DNA of 64,000 nucleotides from the NCBI RefSeq assembly GCF_003610785.1, contig NZ_RAQQ01000016.1, positions 62,001-126,000 on the forward strand, written 5' to 3'. The translations under genes and the position numbers were made by a program. The notes beneath the pieces are model-generated. The model worked only from the letters and a program-made list of their open reading frames with translations. It was not told the DNA's origin and searched no databases. Source of the DNA: Micromonospora globbae (GTDB lineage: Bacteria > Actinomycetota > Actinomycetes > Mycobacteriales > Micromonosporaceae). Positions 33,173-42,019 of this stretch are shown here, piece by piece. How positions within the stretch are numbered: position 1 is the stretch's first letter; each line of letters opens with the position of its first letter.

Positions 33173-34366
33173 TCACGACGGCGTCCCGGCGGGCGGGTCG
33201 ATCACCCGGAACGTGATCCCCGCCCGGGTGAGCCGGTCGAGCAGCGCCTCGCCCATGGCGGTGACCGGCGTGAGCTGACCGGCGGCCGGGGGCAGGTCGT
33301 CGAGGGCGAGGCAGAGCGCCGACTCGGCGAGCATCTTCGCGGTCTCCTCGTAGCCGGGATCGCCGCCGGCCACCTCGGTGCGGACCTGCCGGCCGCCGCC
33401 CGTACCGACGAAGCGGACCCGGAACCACGAGCGCGCCCGCTGCTCCGGCGTGGGCCCCTGCCCGGAGGCGAGCCGGCCGAGCAGCCAGCGCCGGCTCGGC
33501 CCCAGCCGCATGAGCCCGGCGGCGCCGCCGAGCGCCACGGCGGCGGCCAGCACGGTGGGCAGCCGCTTCACCGCGGCGAAGTGCCGGTAGCGGAAGTCCG
33601 GACCGTACTCCGGGCGGGCGGCGGCCGACCGGCGGACCACCTGCGGGTCGATGGTGGGCAGCGGCACCGCCCACATGCCCAGCTCGGGGGAGCGGGAGAA
33701 CCGGCCCGGGACCGCGCGGACCCGCCGCCCCCGCGGCCGGGGCTCGACCGCCCGTCGCTCGCGGGCCACCCGGCTCGCCTCCGACGTGCGGGAGAAGGAG
33801 ATGAGCGCCGAATGGTACGTCCCGGCGGAGAACCGCCCGCCCGCGCGGACGAACCCGTCCACGGCGATCGGCACGTCGGCGGGGAGCTGCCGGACGGTGA
33901 ACCAGGCGCCCAGGTCGTGCGGGATCGAGTCGAAGCCGCAGGCGTGCACGAGCCGCGCCCCGGTACGCACCGCCTCGGCGTGGTGCCGCAGGTACATGAG
34001 GTCGACGAACTCGGGCTCGCCCGTGATGTCCACGTAGTCGGTGCCCGCCCGGGCGCACGCGGCTACCAGCGGTTCCCCGTGCCGGATGAAGGGGCCCACG
34101 GTGCTGGCGACCACCCGGGTGCGCTCCGCCAGGGCCCGCACCGAGTCGGGGTCGGACGCGTCGGCCGTCAGCATCGGCAGCCCGGCCAGCGCCGGGTCGA
34201 CGGCGGCGAGGCGGTCGCGGACCGCGCGGAGCTTGTCCGGATCACGCCCGGCCAACGCCCACCGCAGCCCGGGCGGCGCGTGGCGGGCCAGGTACTCGGC
34301 GGTCAGGCCGCCGGTGAACCCGCTCGCCCCGAACAGCACCATGTCGTACGTCCGCTCCCCGGCCAT
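33173..34366 (-). CDS. Saccharopine dehydrogenase-like oxidoreductase (trans-acting enoyl reductase type)
   Basis: A 397-residue NAD(P)-binding protein. The Rossmann motif is VLFGASGFTGGLTAEYLA at the N-terminus, then ALAGRDPDKLRAV, VASTVGPFIRHGEPLVAAC, YVDITGEPEF and HACGFDSIPHDLGAW. This pattern matches the mycobacterial Rv2953-like trans-acting enoyl reductases and related saccharopine-dehydrogenase-fold proteins. The substrate is unknown; a lipid is plausible. The ATG at 34366 is preceded by CAGACT six bases upstream, suggesting a leaderless mRNA. It ends 58 bases before the MerR-clamp gene start. Confidence 0.88.
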   Translation of the reverse strand: MAGERTYDMVLFGASGFTGGLTAEYLARHAPPGLRWALAGRDPDKLRAVRDRLAAVDPALAGLPMLTADASDPDSVRALAERTRVVASTVGPFIRHGEPLVAACARAGTDYVDITGEPEFVDLMYLRHHAEAVRTGARLVHACGFDSIPHDLGAWFTVRQLPADVPIAVDGFVRAGGRFSAGTYHSALISFSRTSEASRVARERRAVEPRPRGRRVRAVPGRFSRSPELGMWAVPLPTIDPQVVRRSAAARPEYGPDFRYRHFAAVKRLPTVLAAAVALGGAAGLMRLGPSRRWLLGRLASGQGPTPEQRARSWFRVRFVGTGGGRQVRTEVAGGDPGYEETAKMLAESALCLALDDLPPAAGQLTPVTAMGEALLDRLTRAGITFRVIDPPAGTPS

Positions 34367-34540
34367 CCCGCGAGTCTGCCACCGGTCCGCCTCGCACGCC
34401 GTCCGCGTCCGGATCGTCCCCGGGCGTCCGTCCCACGCGACGCGGCGGGCTCCCGCCGCTCGCCCCGAAGGGGTGAACCGCCCCGCGCCGGGTAACCGCC
34501 CGCCGACCGGGGGTGGAACGCGTCCGTGGGGGTGGGCCGG

Positions 34541-37504
34541 ATGCCGGAGCAGGCAAGTGACGTACGGGTGGAGGCCACGCGCCGGCTCGGTCCGCCGCTG
34601 CTCGCGTCCCGGCTGTCGCCGCCCGCGCCGCCCGAGCCGGTGGTGGCCCGGCCCCGGCTGCTGCGCCGGCTCGACGCGGGCGCCGCCGGACCGGTCACGC
34701 TGGTCAGCGCGCCGGCGGGCTGGGGGAAGACCACGCTGCTCGCCGCCTGGACCCGCCTGGCCGGCGCCAGCGCGGGCGAGGGCGCCGACGTACGCGGGGA
34801 CGGCAGCGTCGCCGACAGCGACCGTCCCGCACCGGCGTGGCTGTCCGTCGAGGCGGGCGACGACGGCGACCGCCTCTGGTCGTACCTCGCGGCGGCCCTG
34901 CGCGCCGGCGCGGGTCCGGCGCACGACGACGCTCCCGTCCCGGACCGGCCACCCCGCCCCGACCAGCTGGAACTGCTCGCCGCCGCGCTCGCCGCCCGCG
35001 AGCGGCCGGTGCTGCTCGTCCTCGACGACCTGCACCGGGTGACCGACCCGGCGGCGCTCTCCGGCCTGGACTTCCTGCTCCGCCACACGGAGCAGCGGCT
35101 GCGCCTGGTCATCGGGGCGCGGGCCGGGCTGCCGCTGCCGGTGCACCGCCTGCGGCTGTCCGGGGAGCTGACCGAGATCGGCCCCGACGATCTCGCGTTC
35201 ACCGACGACGAGGTGGCCGACCTGCTGGCCGCGCACGGCGTGACGCTGCCGGGGGAGTCCCTGCGCCGGCTGCGGACGCGGTCCGGTGGGTGGCCGGCGG
35301 CGCTCCGCTTCGCCGCGCTGGCGCTGCGCCGGCAGCCCGACCCGGCCCGCTGGGTCGAGCAGTTCGGCGGGGACCAGCCCGACATCGCCGGGTACCTGCA
35401 CGAGGAGGTGCTCGCGGCCGTCGACCCGGCCGCCCGCGACCTGCTGCGCCGCACCGCGCTGGCCGAGACCGTCTGCGCCGACCTGGCCGACGCCCTCACC
35501 GGCGGGTCCGACGCCGAGCGGGTCCTGGCCGGCCTGGCCGGCGACGGCGGGCTGCTCAGCCGCGACGAGAGCCGACCGCCGTGGTACCGGTGCCACCCGC
35601 TGCTGGCCGACCTGCTCCGGGCCGAGCTGGCCCGGCTGCCCGACGAGGAGGTGCGGGAGCTGCACCTGCGGGCCGCCGGCTGGTACGCCGACAACGGGCG
35701 GCCCGCCGAGGGGCTGCGGCACGCGCTCGCCGCCGGCCACTGGGACCGGGCGACCGAACTCTTCGTCGCGCGGTGGCCCGAGCTGGCCCCGTACGACGGG
35801 GGCGAACCGGCCGGTCCCGCCCCGACGCCCCCGCCGCCCGAGGCCGTACGCCGCGACCCGGAACTCGCCCTCGCCTGCGCGGCCGAGCGGGCGAACGCCG
35901 GTGACGGGGCGGCGGCCGCCGCGCACCTGCGGGCCGCCGCGGCGTACGCTGGCACGCTGCCCACGCCCCGCCGGGACCGGTTCCTCCGGCTCGCGACCGC
36001 CGTGGAACTCACCCTGGCCCGGCTCGCCGGCGACCACCACGAGGTACGTGCCGCGGCCGCCCGCCTGATCCGCGCCCGGGGCGCCCCGCCGCCGTCCCCC
36101 GCCCCCGGAGCCGTGGGCGAGGTTGCCGCGCGCGGCGGGGTGGCGCGCCCGGAGGTCTCTCCCCGTACCGGCGAGGCAGCCGAGCCGCGGACGCCGCCGC
36201 CCGGGACCGGGGTGGCCGGGGCACGGACGTCGACCGCCAACGAGGTCCCGGAGGCGCTGGCGCCGAGCACGGCGGGACCCCGGGGCGGCGCCACCGAGGA
36301 CGCCGACCTGCGCGCGTTCGCCGGCACGGCGCTCGGCCTCGTCGAGCTGGCCGAGGGGCAGCTGCCCGCCGCGCGCTTCGCCCGGGCCCTGCACGCGGCG
36401 CGGGAGGCCGGACGGCCCCGCACCGAACTGGTCTGCCTCAGCCGGTCCGCGCTGCTGCAGGCGATGCGCGGGGAGTTGCGCGCGGCGGAGACGTCGGCGC
36501 GGGCGGCCCTCGCGATGCCGCCCTGCCACGGCTGGGCGTGCCGGCTCGACTGCGCGTACGCCCACCTGGCCCTGGCCCTCGTGGCGCTGCACCGCGACCG
36601 GCCCGAGGAGGCCGCGGCGGACCTGGCGCTCGCCGGGCCGGCGACCGGCGGCGAGCCCGGTGCGGCGCCGGGACCCGGGGAGGCGGAGACGGCCGCCGCC
36701 GCGGTGGGGGCGCTCTGCCGGGCGCTGCTGCTGCACGACCGCAACGAACCCGCCGCCGGCCACCGGATCCTCGCCGAGGCCCGGCAGCGGCTCGCCGGCC
36801 GGCCGCAGGCGGCGGAGCTGACACACCGGCTGCTCGCCGCGGACGCCGACCTGCTCGGCGCGCGCGGCGACCTCGACGCCGCGCGCGACCTGCTCGCCGG
36901 GCCGGTCCACGAGCGGGTGGAGCCGGTGGCGCCGCTCGCGGTGGCACTGGCCCGCGTCGAGCTGCGCGCCGGCGATCCCCGGGCCGCCGGGCGGGTGCTG
37001 CCGGACTGGGAGGGGACCGACGCGGCCGGCTGGCCGTTGCCCGTACGCCTCGAGGCCGGCCTGCTGCACGCGGCCCTCGCCGGTCGGGACGGGGACGCAC
37101 GCCGCGCGGGCCGGCTCCTCGAACAGGTGCTCGACCTGGCCGCCCCGGACGGCTTCCGCCGGGTCTTCACCCGTGCCGACCCGGCGGTGCGGGACCTGCT
37201 CGCCGCCCACCTCGACAGCGGCACCGCCCACTGGTCGATGGTGAGCGACCTGGTCCGGGTCGCCGACGAACCGGCCGAGCGGGGCGCGGCCGAGCCGGGC
37301 CCCACGCTGGAGGAGCCGCTCACCGAGCGGGAACTCACGATCCTGCGCTACCTGCAGAGCATCCTCTCCAACGTGGAGATCGCCAGCGAGCTGTCACTGT
37401 CGGTCAACACGGTGAAGACGCACGTGCGCAACATCTACCGCAAGCTCGACGCGACCCGCCGGCGCGAGGCGGTGCGCCGGGCACGCGAGCTGCGGCTGAT
37501 CTGA
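34541..37504 (+). CDS. Large ATP-binding LuxR regulator (MalT/LAL-like)
   Basis: A protein of about 987 residues. It has the MalT layout: PPLLASRLSPP at the start, Walker A SAPAGWGKTTLLA near residue 57, Walker B VLLVLDDLHR near 160, then a winged-helix and a long helical repeat region. An insert of about 80 low-complexity Ala/Pro/Gly residues (coding 36070-36300) interrupts the helical part. The C-terminal LuxR domain is LTERELTILRYLQSILSN with SVNTVKTHVRNIYRKLDA. Such proteins are ligand- and ATP-controlled activators. A GTG at 34526 is an alternative start. Targets are unknown. Confidence 0.93.
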   Translation: MPEQASDVRVEATRRLGPPLLASRLSPPAPPEPVVARPRLLRRLDAGAAGPVTLVSAPAGWGKTTLLAAWTRLAGASAGEGADVRGDGSVADSDRPAPAWLSVEAGDDGDRLWSYLAAALRAGAGPAHDDAPVPDRPPRPDQLELLAAALAARERPVLLVLDDLHRVTDPAALSGLDFLLRHTEQRLRLVIGARAGLPLPVHRLRLSGELTEIGPDDLAFTDDEVADLLAAHGVTLPGESLRRLRTRSGGWPAALRFAALALRRQPDPARWVEQFGGDQPDIAGYLHEEVLAAVDPAARDLLRRTALAETVCADLADALTGGSDAERVLAGLAGDGGLLSRDESRPPWYRCHPLLADLLRAELARLPDEEVRELHLRAAGWYADNGRPAEGLRHALAAGHWDRATELFVARWPELAPYDGGEPAGPAPTPPPPEAVRRDPELALACAAERANAGDGAAAAAHLRAAAAYAGTLPTPRRDRFLRLATAVELTLARLAGDHHEVRAAAARLIRARGAPPPSPAPGAVGEVAARGGVARPEVSPRTGEAAEPRTPPPGTGVAGARTSTANEVPEALAPSTAGPRGGATEDADLRAFAGTALGLVELAEGQLPAARFARALHAAREAGRPRTELVCLSRSALLQAMRGELRAAETSARAALAMPPCHGWACRLDCAYAHLALALVALHRDRPEEAAADLALAGPATGGEPGAAPGPGEAETAAAAVGALCRALLLHDRNEPAAGHRILAEARQRLAGRPQAAELTHRLLAADADLLGARGDLDAARDLLAGPVHERVEPVAPLAVALARVELRAGDPRAAGRVLPDWEGTDAAGWPLPVRLEAGLLHAALAGRDGDARRAGRLLEQVLDLAAPDGFRRVFTRADPAVRDLLAAHLDSGTAHWSMVSDLVRVADEPAERGAAEPGPTLEEPLTERELTILRYLQSILSNVEIASELSLSVNTVKTHVRNIYRKLDATRRREAVRRARELRLI

Positions 37505-37509
37505 GCACG

Positions 37510-37543
37510 CGCCGCCCGCGACCCTGGCGGGCCGCGGGCGGCG
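37510..37543. terminator. Hairpin terminator between convergent genes
   Basis: CGCCGCCCGCG (37510-37520) pairs perfectly with CGCGGGCGGCG (37533-37543). It lies between the stop codons of the LuxR regulator and the DsbA-like gene. Confidence 0.7.
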
Positions 37544-37567
37544 ACGTCGGGTGCCGGGCCTGCACGG

Positions 37568-38116
37568 TCACGTGTCCGCGGCGGCGTCGACCGCGGCGAG
37601 CAGTTCGGGCAGCGCGTAGCCCCCGTCGTGACGGACGTCGTTGACGAAGAGCGTGGGCGTGCCGTTCACGCCGCTGCGGATCCCGCCCACGAAGTCCCGC
37701 CGCACCCGGTCGGCGTGCGCCTGCTTGTCCACCTCGGCGGCGATCTCGTCGGGTGGCAGGCCGAGCTGCTCGACGCCGAGCGACAGGTGCACGGGGTCGA
37801 GCTGGTCCTGGTGCTCGTAGAGCCAGTCGTGCATGTCCCAGAACCGGCCCCGGACCCCGGCCGCCTCGGCGGCCTCCGCGGCACGCTCGGCGTACGGGTG
37901 CACGTTGGCGATCGGGAAGTAGCGGTAGACGAGGCGTACCGTTCCCTCCCGCTGCCGGAGCAGCTCGGTCAGGTTCGGGTACGCCGCACCGCAGTACTGG
38001 CACTGGAAGTCGCCGTACTCGACGACGGTCACCGGGGCGTCGGCCGCGCCCCGGACGTGGTCGGCTCCGGTCACCGGCGTCCGGAGACGGGCGGTGACCT
38101 GCAGGGGGGTCGTCAT
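37568..38116 (-). CDS. DsbA-family thioredoxin-fold protein (cytoplasmic)
   Basis: A 182-residue thioredoxin-like protein. The active-site CQYC (Cys 39 and 42) lies in VEYGDFQCQYCG, followed by LVYRYFPIANVHPYAE and the cis-Pro loop GVNGTPTLFVND, as in DSBA-like proteins fused to or encoded near NhaA in actinobacteria. There is no signal peptide, so it works in the cytoplasm. The ATG overlaps the stop of the peroxiredoxin gene (ATGA), so the two probably form one thiol-redox unit. Confidence 0.93.
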   Translation of the reverse strand: MTTPLQVTARLRTPVTGADHVRGAADAPVTVVEYGDFQCQYCGAAYPNLTELLRQREGTVRLVYRYFPIANVHPYAERAAEAAEAAGVRGRFWDMHDWLYEHQDQLDPVHLSLGVEQLGLPPDEIAAEVDKQAHADRVRRDFVGGIRSGVNGTPTLFVNDVRHDGGYALPELLAAVDAAADT

Positions 38117-38610
38117 CCGGCCATCACCTCCCGGCCGCTGCGCAGCCGTTCCAGTGCGTCGAGGATGCCGTCCGCGCCCGGGTTCACCTCCGGCGGCGAG
38201 ATGTGGCTCCAGGCAACCGTGCCGTCCGGGTCGAGCACCACCAGCGCCCGGGCGGCTTCGCCACGCGGGGTGTAGGCGCCGTACGCGCGGGCCACCGCGC
38301 CCTTGGGCTCGAAGTCCGCCAGCAGCGGGAACTCGATCCCCTGGCTCTGCGCGAACGCCCGGTGCGACCAGAGACTGTCGACCGAGATGCCCAGCACCGC
38401 CGCCCCGTACCGGTCGAACTCCGGCTTGGCGGCCTGGTAGAGCACCATCTGGTCACCGCAGACGGGGCTCCAGTCGGCCGGGTAGAACGCGAGGACCACC
38501 GGCCGGCCGCGGTACTGCGCCGGTCCGGTGTGCCGCCCGTCCGGGGTGGCGGGCAGGGAGAAGTCGGGCGCCCGCCGCCCCGGTTCGATCAGCCCGTTCG
38601 AATCAGTCAT
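38113..38610 (-). CDS. Peroxiredoxin / redoxin-domain protein (AhpC/TSA type)
   Basis: A 165-residue thiol peroxidase-like protein. APDFSLP is near the N-terminus and the peroxidatic Cys 51 lies in YPADWSPVCGDQM, followed by GISVDSLWSHRAFAQSQG and FPLLADFEPKGAVARAYG. No other Cys is present, so it is a one-Cys form that needs an outside reductant, perhaps the DsbA-like protein translated from the overlapping gene. It reduces H2O2 or organic peroxides. Confidence 0.93.
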   Translation of the reverse strand: MTDSNGLIEPGRRAPDFSLPATPDGRHTGPAQYRGRPVVLAFYPADWSPVCGDQMVLYQAAKPEFDRYGAAVLGISVDSLWSHRAFAQSQGIEFPLLADFEPKGAVARAYGAYTPRGEAARALVVLDPDGTVAWSHISPPEVNPGADGILDALERLRSGREVMAG

Positions 38611-38664
38611 GACTCCCACGCTCGCGCGCGACGGGGTGAGGGCGGCTCACCCCGGCCGGGTGGT

Positions 38665-39351
38665 TCAGCGCAGCACCGGGGCGACGGCGAGGCGGTTCTG
38701 CACCTCCCGGATCCCCGGGGCGGACCACGCCACCCGCTCCACCTCGGCGCGCTCGGGCATCGAGTGCACCAGCCCGGTGAGCACCACCGTGTCGCCATGC
38801 ACCCGCACCGTGACCCGTTCGGCCTCGGTGGCCCGGTTGCGGGCCAGGGCGTCGACGATCCGTTCGGTCAGTTCACGCCCGTCGGGGCGGACCGAGGGGC
38901 GGACGGTGATCCCGTTGCTCACCCCGCGTACGCCGGCCAGCCGGCTCACGGCCCGTTCGGCGGCCCGCCGCTGGTACTCCCACTCGACCTCGCCGTGCAG
39001 GGTGACCCAGCCGCCCGACACGGTGACCTGCACCTGCTCGATCGGCACGAACGCGTCCCACTCCAGCGCGTGCCCGACCGCGGCGGCGACCTCCGGGTCG
39101 GCCCGCTCCGCACCGCCGGGCAGCTGGACGGTGACGTCGTTGGCGACCGCGCGTACCCGCGGCACGCGGTGCGCCGCGCGTTCGGCGGCCCACTTCTTCG
39201 CGTAGCTGTCCACACGCCCGGTGAGCGTCACCACGCCCTCGGACACGGTCACCCCGATCTCGTGCGGTCGGACCCGCGGTTCCCAGGTCAGCTCGTCGAG
39301 GACGTCGGACTGGATGTCCTGGTCCGTACGGGTGGTCGTCTCGGTGGCCAT
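38665..39351 (-). CDS. Protein with three BON domains
   Basis: A 228-residue protein with three BON repeats of about 65-70 residues (starting near 10, 85 and 160). Each has the pattern ...VTVSEGVVTLTGRVDSYAKK: a helix, then strand-Gly-strand, then a helix of aa-xxxx-GVRxVxN. BON domains bind membranes or phospholipids and are often stress-induced. No signal peptide is seen. The ATG at 39351 is preceded by GGAGGAGGGAG. It lies 54 bases upstream of the peroxiredoxin gene on the same strand, so a stress-response operon is possible. Confidence 0.92.
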   Translation of the reverse strand: MATETTTRTDQDIQSDVLDELTWEPRVRPHEIGVTVSEGVVTLTGRVDSYAKKWAAERAAHRVPRVRAVANDVTVQLPGGAERADPEVAAAVGHALEWDAFVPIEQVQVTVSGGWVTLHGEVEWEYQRRAAERAVSRLAGVRGVSNGITVRPSVRPDGRELTERIVDALARNRATEAERVTVRVHGDTVVLTGLVHSMPERAEVERVAWSAPGIREVQNRLAVAPVLR

Positions 39352-39526
39352 CTCTCCCTCCTCCGGTCGGGTGGGGCGGCTCCGGCACGCACCCTCGCCT
39401 GCAGCGATGCTGCCGCCGGTCCGGGTGAGCCGCCCTCGCCCGGGTCGGGTGACCTCCCCGGCCGGCGAGCCGCCGATCATGGAGGGTCATAGGCTCGTCG
39501 GATCCCACCCCTTGAGGAGGTACGCC

Positions 39527-40165
39527 ATGACGGCGATCCGGACGTCATACCTCACCGCCGCGCGGTCAGCCGTACGGCTGCTGGCCGACCCGGCCGTCGC
39601 CGCGCGCTGGGACACACCGAGCGCGCTGGCCGAGTTCCGCGTCGCCGGTCTCGCCGGGCACCTCTCCTCGCAGGTCTTCCAGGTCGAGACCATGCTCGCC
39701 GCGCCGGTGCCGCCGGGCGAACCCATCGGCCTGCTCGACCACTACGCGCGGGGCACCTGGGCCGGGGCCGGCGTCGACCACGAGGTGAACGTCGGCATCC
39801 GCCGGGTGGGGGAGGAGATCGCCGAGGATGGCGCCGCCGCCCTCGTCACGCGGACCGAGGCGGCGGTGGAACGGTTGGCCGGCGCGCTGCCCGGCGAACC
39901 GGCCGACCGGGTGGTGCACCTGGCCCGGGGGCCGTGGTCGCTCACCCTCGACGACTTCCTGACCACCCGGCTCATGGAACTGGCGGTGCACTCCGACGAC
40001 CTGGCGGTCAGCGTCGGCGTACCCACGCCGGAGCTGCCCGAGGAGGTGATCGAGCCGGTGCTGTCCCTGCTCGCCCGGCTCGCCGTACGCCGGCACGGCC
40101 AGCCCGCCGTCCTGCGCGCCCTGACCCGAGCCGAGCGCGCCCCAACCTTGATCAACGCCTTCTGA
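39527..40165 (+). CDS. DinB-like / maleylpyruvate isomerase-family protein
   Basis: A 212-residue four-helix-bundle protein. Helix 1 has RTSYLTAARSAVRLLADPA, helix 2 carries VAGLAGHLSSQVFQVE, and the C-terminal helices include TTRLMELAVHSDDLAVSVG, whose His residues sit where this family binds a metal. In actinobacteria such proteins are linked to mycothiol-dependent chemistry, but the function here is unknown. A GAGGAGG site precedes the ATG, and TAGGCT (39490-39495) is a candidate -10 box. Confidence 0.88.
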   Translation: MTAIRTSYLTAARSAVRLLADPAVAARWDTPSALAEFRVAGLAGHLSSQVFQVETMLAAPVPPGEPIGLLDHYARGTWAGAGVDHEVNVGIRRVGEEIAEDGAAALVTRTEAAVERLAGALPGEPADRVVHLARGPWSLTLDDFLTTRLMELAVHSDDLAVSVGVPTPELPEEVIEPVLSLLARLAVRRHGQPAVLRALTRAERAPTLINAF

Positions 40166-40247
40166 CCCGCCCCCCGGCCCGCCCGGCCCGCCCGGCCCGC
40201 CCGGCCCCACCGGTCCTCCCGCGGCCCCGCCCGGCCCCGTCCGCGGT

Positions 40248-40302
40248 GATCATGAGGTTATTGCCGGCCGACACGGCGTGTCGCGGCAATAACCTCATGA
40301 TC
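40248..40302. repeat. Intergenic palindrome family B, between convergent genes
   Basis: GATCATGAGGTTATTGCCG (40248-40266) and its perfect complement (40284-40302) form a 19-bp stem. Inside is a second stem, CGACAC (40269-40274) / GTGTCG (40278-40283). The whole is a near-continuous hairpin of about 25 pairs, unusually AT-rich in the arms for this genome. It may end both transcripts. Confidence 0.85.
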
Positions 40303-40354
40303 GACTCCGGTGGGCGGGGCGGCGGGGGCGGGGTGGGTAGGGCGGAGGGTGGGG

Positions 40355-40762
40355 TCAGGTGTCGAGGTTGACGGGGGAGTTGGGGCGGTCGACGTCCACG
40401 AACTCGATGTCCTCCACGGCGTGGTCCTCCCGGCTGCCCGCCGCCCGGGCGGCCGTGCCGACGGCCCAGCCGATCGCGACGCCGGCGAGGGCGACGCCGA
40501 CCAGCAGGGTCCACGGCAGCGCCGGCCGCCGGCCGGCGAGCGCGTCGAAGGCGAGGACGGCCCGGCGGCGTGCCTCCTCGGCGGCGGAGCCGACCAGCTC
40601 GCCGGCGCCGTCACCGAGCCGGTTGCCGCCGCGCCGGGCGGAGCGGGCGGTGTCGCGGACGCTGTCCCCGGCGGCGTTCACGGCGGAGAGCAGGTTCTGC
40701 CACGCCTGGTCCGCGATCCGTTCCGGTCTGCTGCGGCGGTCCAGCAGGGTGCTTCCGAACAT
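40355..40762 (-). CDS. Small single-helix membrane protein, hypothetical
   Basis: A 135-residue protein. An N-terminal helical, charged region (about 1-75) is followed by one membrane helix (LPWTLLVGVALAGVAIGWAVG, about residues 83-103) and an acidic tail (EDIEFVDVDRP). AGGAGGT lies eight bases before the ATG, so it is a real gene. No function is recognised; the layout is that of a cytoplasmic domain tethered to the membrane. Confidence 0.75.
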   Translation of the reverse strand: MFGSTLLDRRSRPERIADQAWQNLLSAVNAAGDSVRDTARSARRGGNRLGDGAGELVGSAAEEARRRAVLAFDALAGRRPALPWTLLVGVALAGVAIGWAVGTAARAAGSREDHAVEDIEFVDVDRPNSPVNLDT

Positions 40763-41092
40763 CGGGGTTACCTCCTCGGGGTGCCGGACGCGGCGGCAGC
40801 CGCCGCGTCCGGCGCGTCGCGGGTTGGCCTACCCGCCAGTGCCCCGCCCGTCGACGCCGCAAACGCTCCCCACGTGTCGGCCGCGTCGGCGGTCGGTACG
40901 CGACGGCCGGCCGCAGACGCCTCGCCACGCATCGACGCCCCGGAGGCTCCCTCACGAGCCGGCCGCACCGACGCTCGCCGCGCCCCGATGCTGCCCGCGC
41001 CAGAGGCTCCCGGGCGCTGCCCGCGCTCCCGACGCGTCGCAGGCGACGCCGGCGTTGCCTCTCACGGACGCCGACGGGCGCCGGTGGTCACG
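40763..41092. other. Gap without recognisable gene
   Basis: The stretch is GC-rich and keeps CGACGCC- and CGACGC-like words, but no frame has coding-type third positions throughout and no start with a ribosome site is seen. It probably holds the promoter of the small membrane protein gene on the minus strand. Confidence 0.4.
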
Positions 41093-41230
41093 TCAGCGGA
41101 CCAGGACCACCACCGGGCCGCGGGCGAAGTCGTCGTCGTCATCGTCGTCGTCCCCGCCGCCGAAGCCGCAGGCCAGTACGAGGGCGAGCAGCGCGGTGAC
41201 ACCGGCCAGCCCGGCGAGTTTCTTGATCAT
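41093..41230 (-). CDS. 45-residue lipoprotein with eight consecutive Asp
   Basis: The peptide starts MIKKLAGLAGVTALLALVLA and then has Cys 21 in a lipobox-like VLAC, a Gly-rich FGGG, eight Asp in a row and a short tail ending VVVLVR. GGAGAGGA lies at good spacing before the ATG. It would be exported, lipid-modified and expose a strongly acidic stretch that could hold metal ions such as calcium. No family is recognised. It is too short for most gene finders. Confidence 0.65.
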   Translation of the reverse strand: MIKKLAGLAGVTALLALVLACGFGGGDDDDDDDDFARGPVVVLVR

Positions 41231-41581
41231 TGATCGTCCTCTCCGTCGTGGGCTCCCGGCCGATGCTAGGTAGCCCGGGCAACCGCCGGCCCGGGCGTGC
41301 TGCCCGGATCGTCCCGTTCCGGGGCGTGGTGGACGCGCCCGGGACGCGCCGTTTCGACCCCCCTGGCCGCCACCGGTTACTCTGGGTCCGCGACCGCCGG
41401 TCCTGGCGAACCGGTGAACGAAGTGACGAACAGAAGAGTCCGGACAAGGGTGACGAGTCGTGCCCTGATCCGCGAATTGCTCATCCCCCGGGGTGGCGAC
41501 CGAGGCCGTCGGAGGAATACGCTCGGTCGCGGCCCGCGTACTGACGAGGCGCCCGGGGGACGGGCGGGTGGAGGTGCTCGC
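41231..41581. other. Divergent intergenic region before the STAS gene
   Basis: No gene is supported. TACTCT (41378-41383) could be a -10 box for the STAS gene, which would then have a leader of about 190 bases. GGAGGT lies just before the STAS GTG. The left end holds the promoter side of the lipoprotein gene. Confidence 0.4.
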
Positions 41582-41944
41582 GTGAGCCTGTCGATCGTGA
41601 AGTCGGTTCTGTCCGGTGGTGTGGTGGAGATCGCCCCGCGGGGCGAGATCGATGTCGACACTGCCTACGAGGTGCGCGAGGCGATCGCCGAGGTCCTGGC
41701 CAAGGGCCGCCCGACCCGCATCGAGCTCAACATGCGACTGGTCACGTTCATCGACTCCGTCGGTATCAGCGCGATGGTCGCCGGCTTCCAGACCGCCGAG
41801 GTCAGCGGCGTCAAGCTGGTGGTCACCGAGCCCAGCCGGTTCGTGCACCGGCAGCTCTGGGTGACCGGCCTGCTCGGGCTCTTCGGCGCACCGGAGCCCT
41901 ACTACGCGGGCACCGCGCAGCCCGAGGTGCTCCCGGGCGCCTGA
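41582..41944 (+). CDS. STAS-domain anti-sigma factor antagonist
   Basis: A 120-residue SpoIIAA-like protein. The core is VEIAPRGEIDVDTAYEVREA, IELNMRLVTFIDSVGISAMV and VKLVVTEPSRFVHRQL; the Ser in DSVGIS is the position phosphorylated by anti-sigma kinases. GGAGGT precedes the GTG. No anti-sigma kinase or sigma factor gene is adjacent, so it is an orphan that would switch partners encoded elsewhere. Confidence 0.92.
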   Translation: MSLSIVKSVLSGGVVEIAPRGEIDVDTAYEVREAIAEVLAKGRPTRIELNMRLVTFIDSVGISAMVAGFQTAEVSGVKLVVTEPSRFVHRQLWVTGLLGLFGAPEPYYAGTAQPEVLPGA

Positions 41945-42019
41945 CCCGCGCCACTGACGCCCGCGCTCCCGTCTGAAGGCCGCGCCGCCGCGGGACGCCC
42001 GCCTCACGCCCGCGCTCTC

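Noticed and set aside
33173..37338. Very long open frames antisense to the MalT-like regulator (over 1000 codons)
   Set aside because: They are composition artefacts of a GC-rich gene read on the other strand: Arg/Ala/Pro/Gly-rich with no domain, no ribosome site, and opposite a clear LuxR protein.
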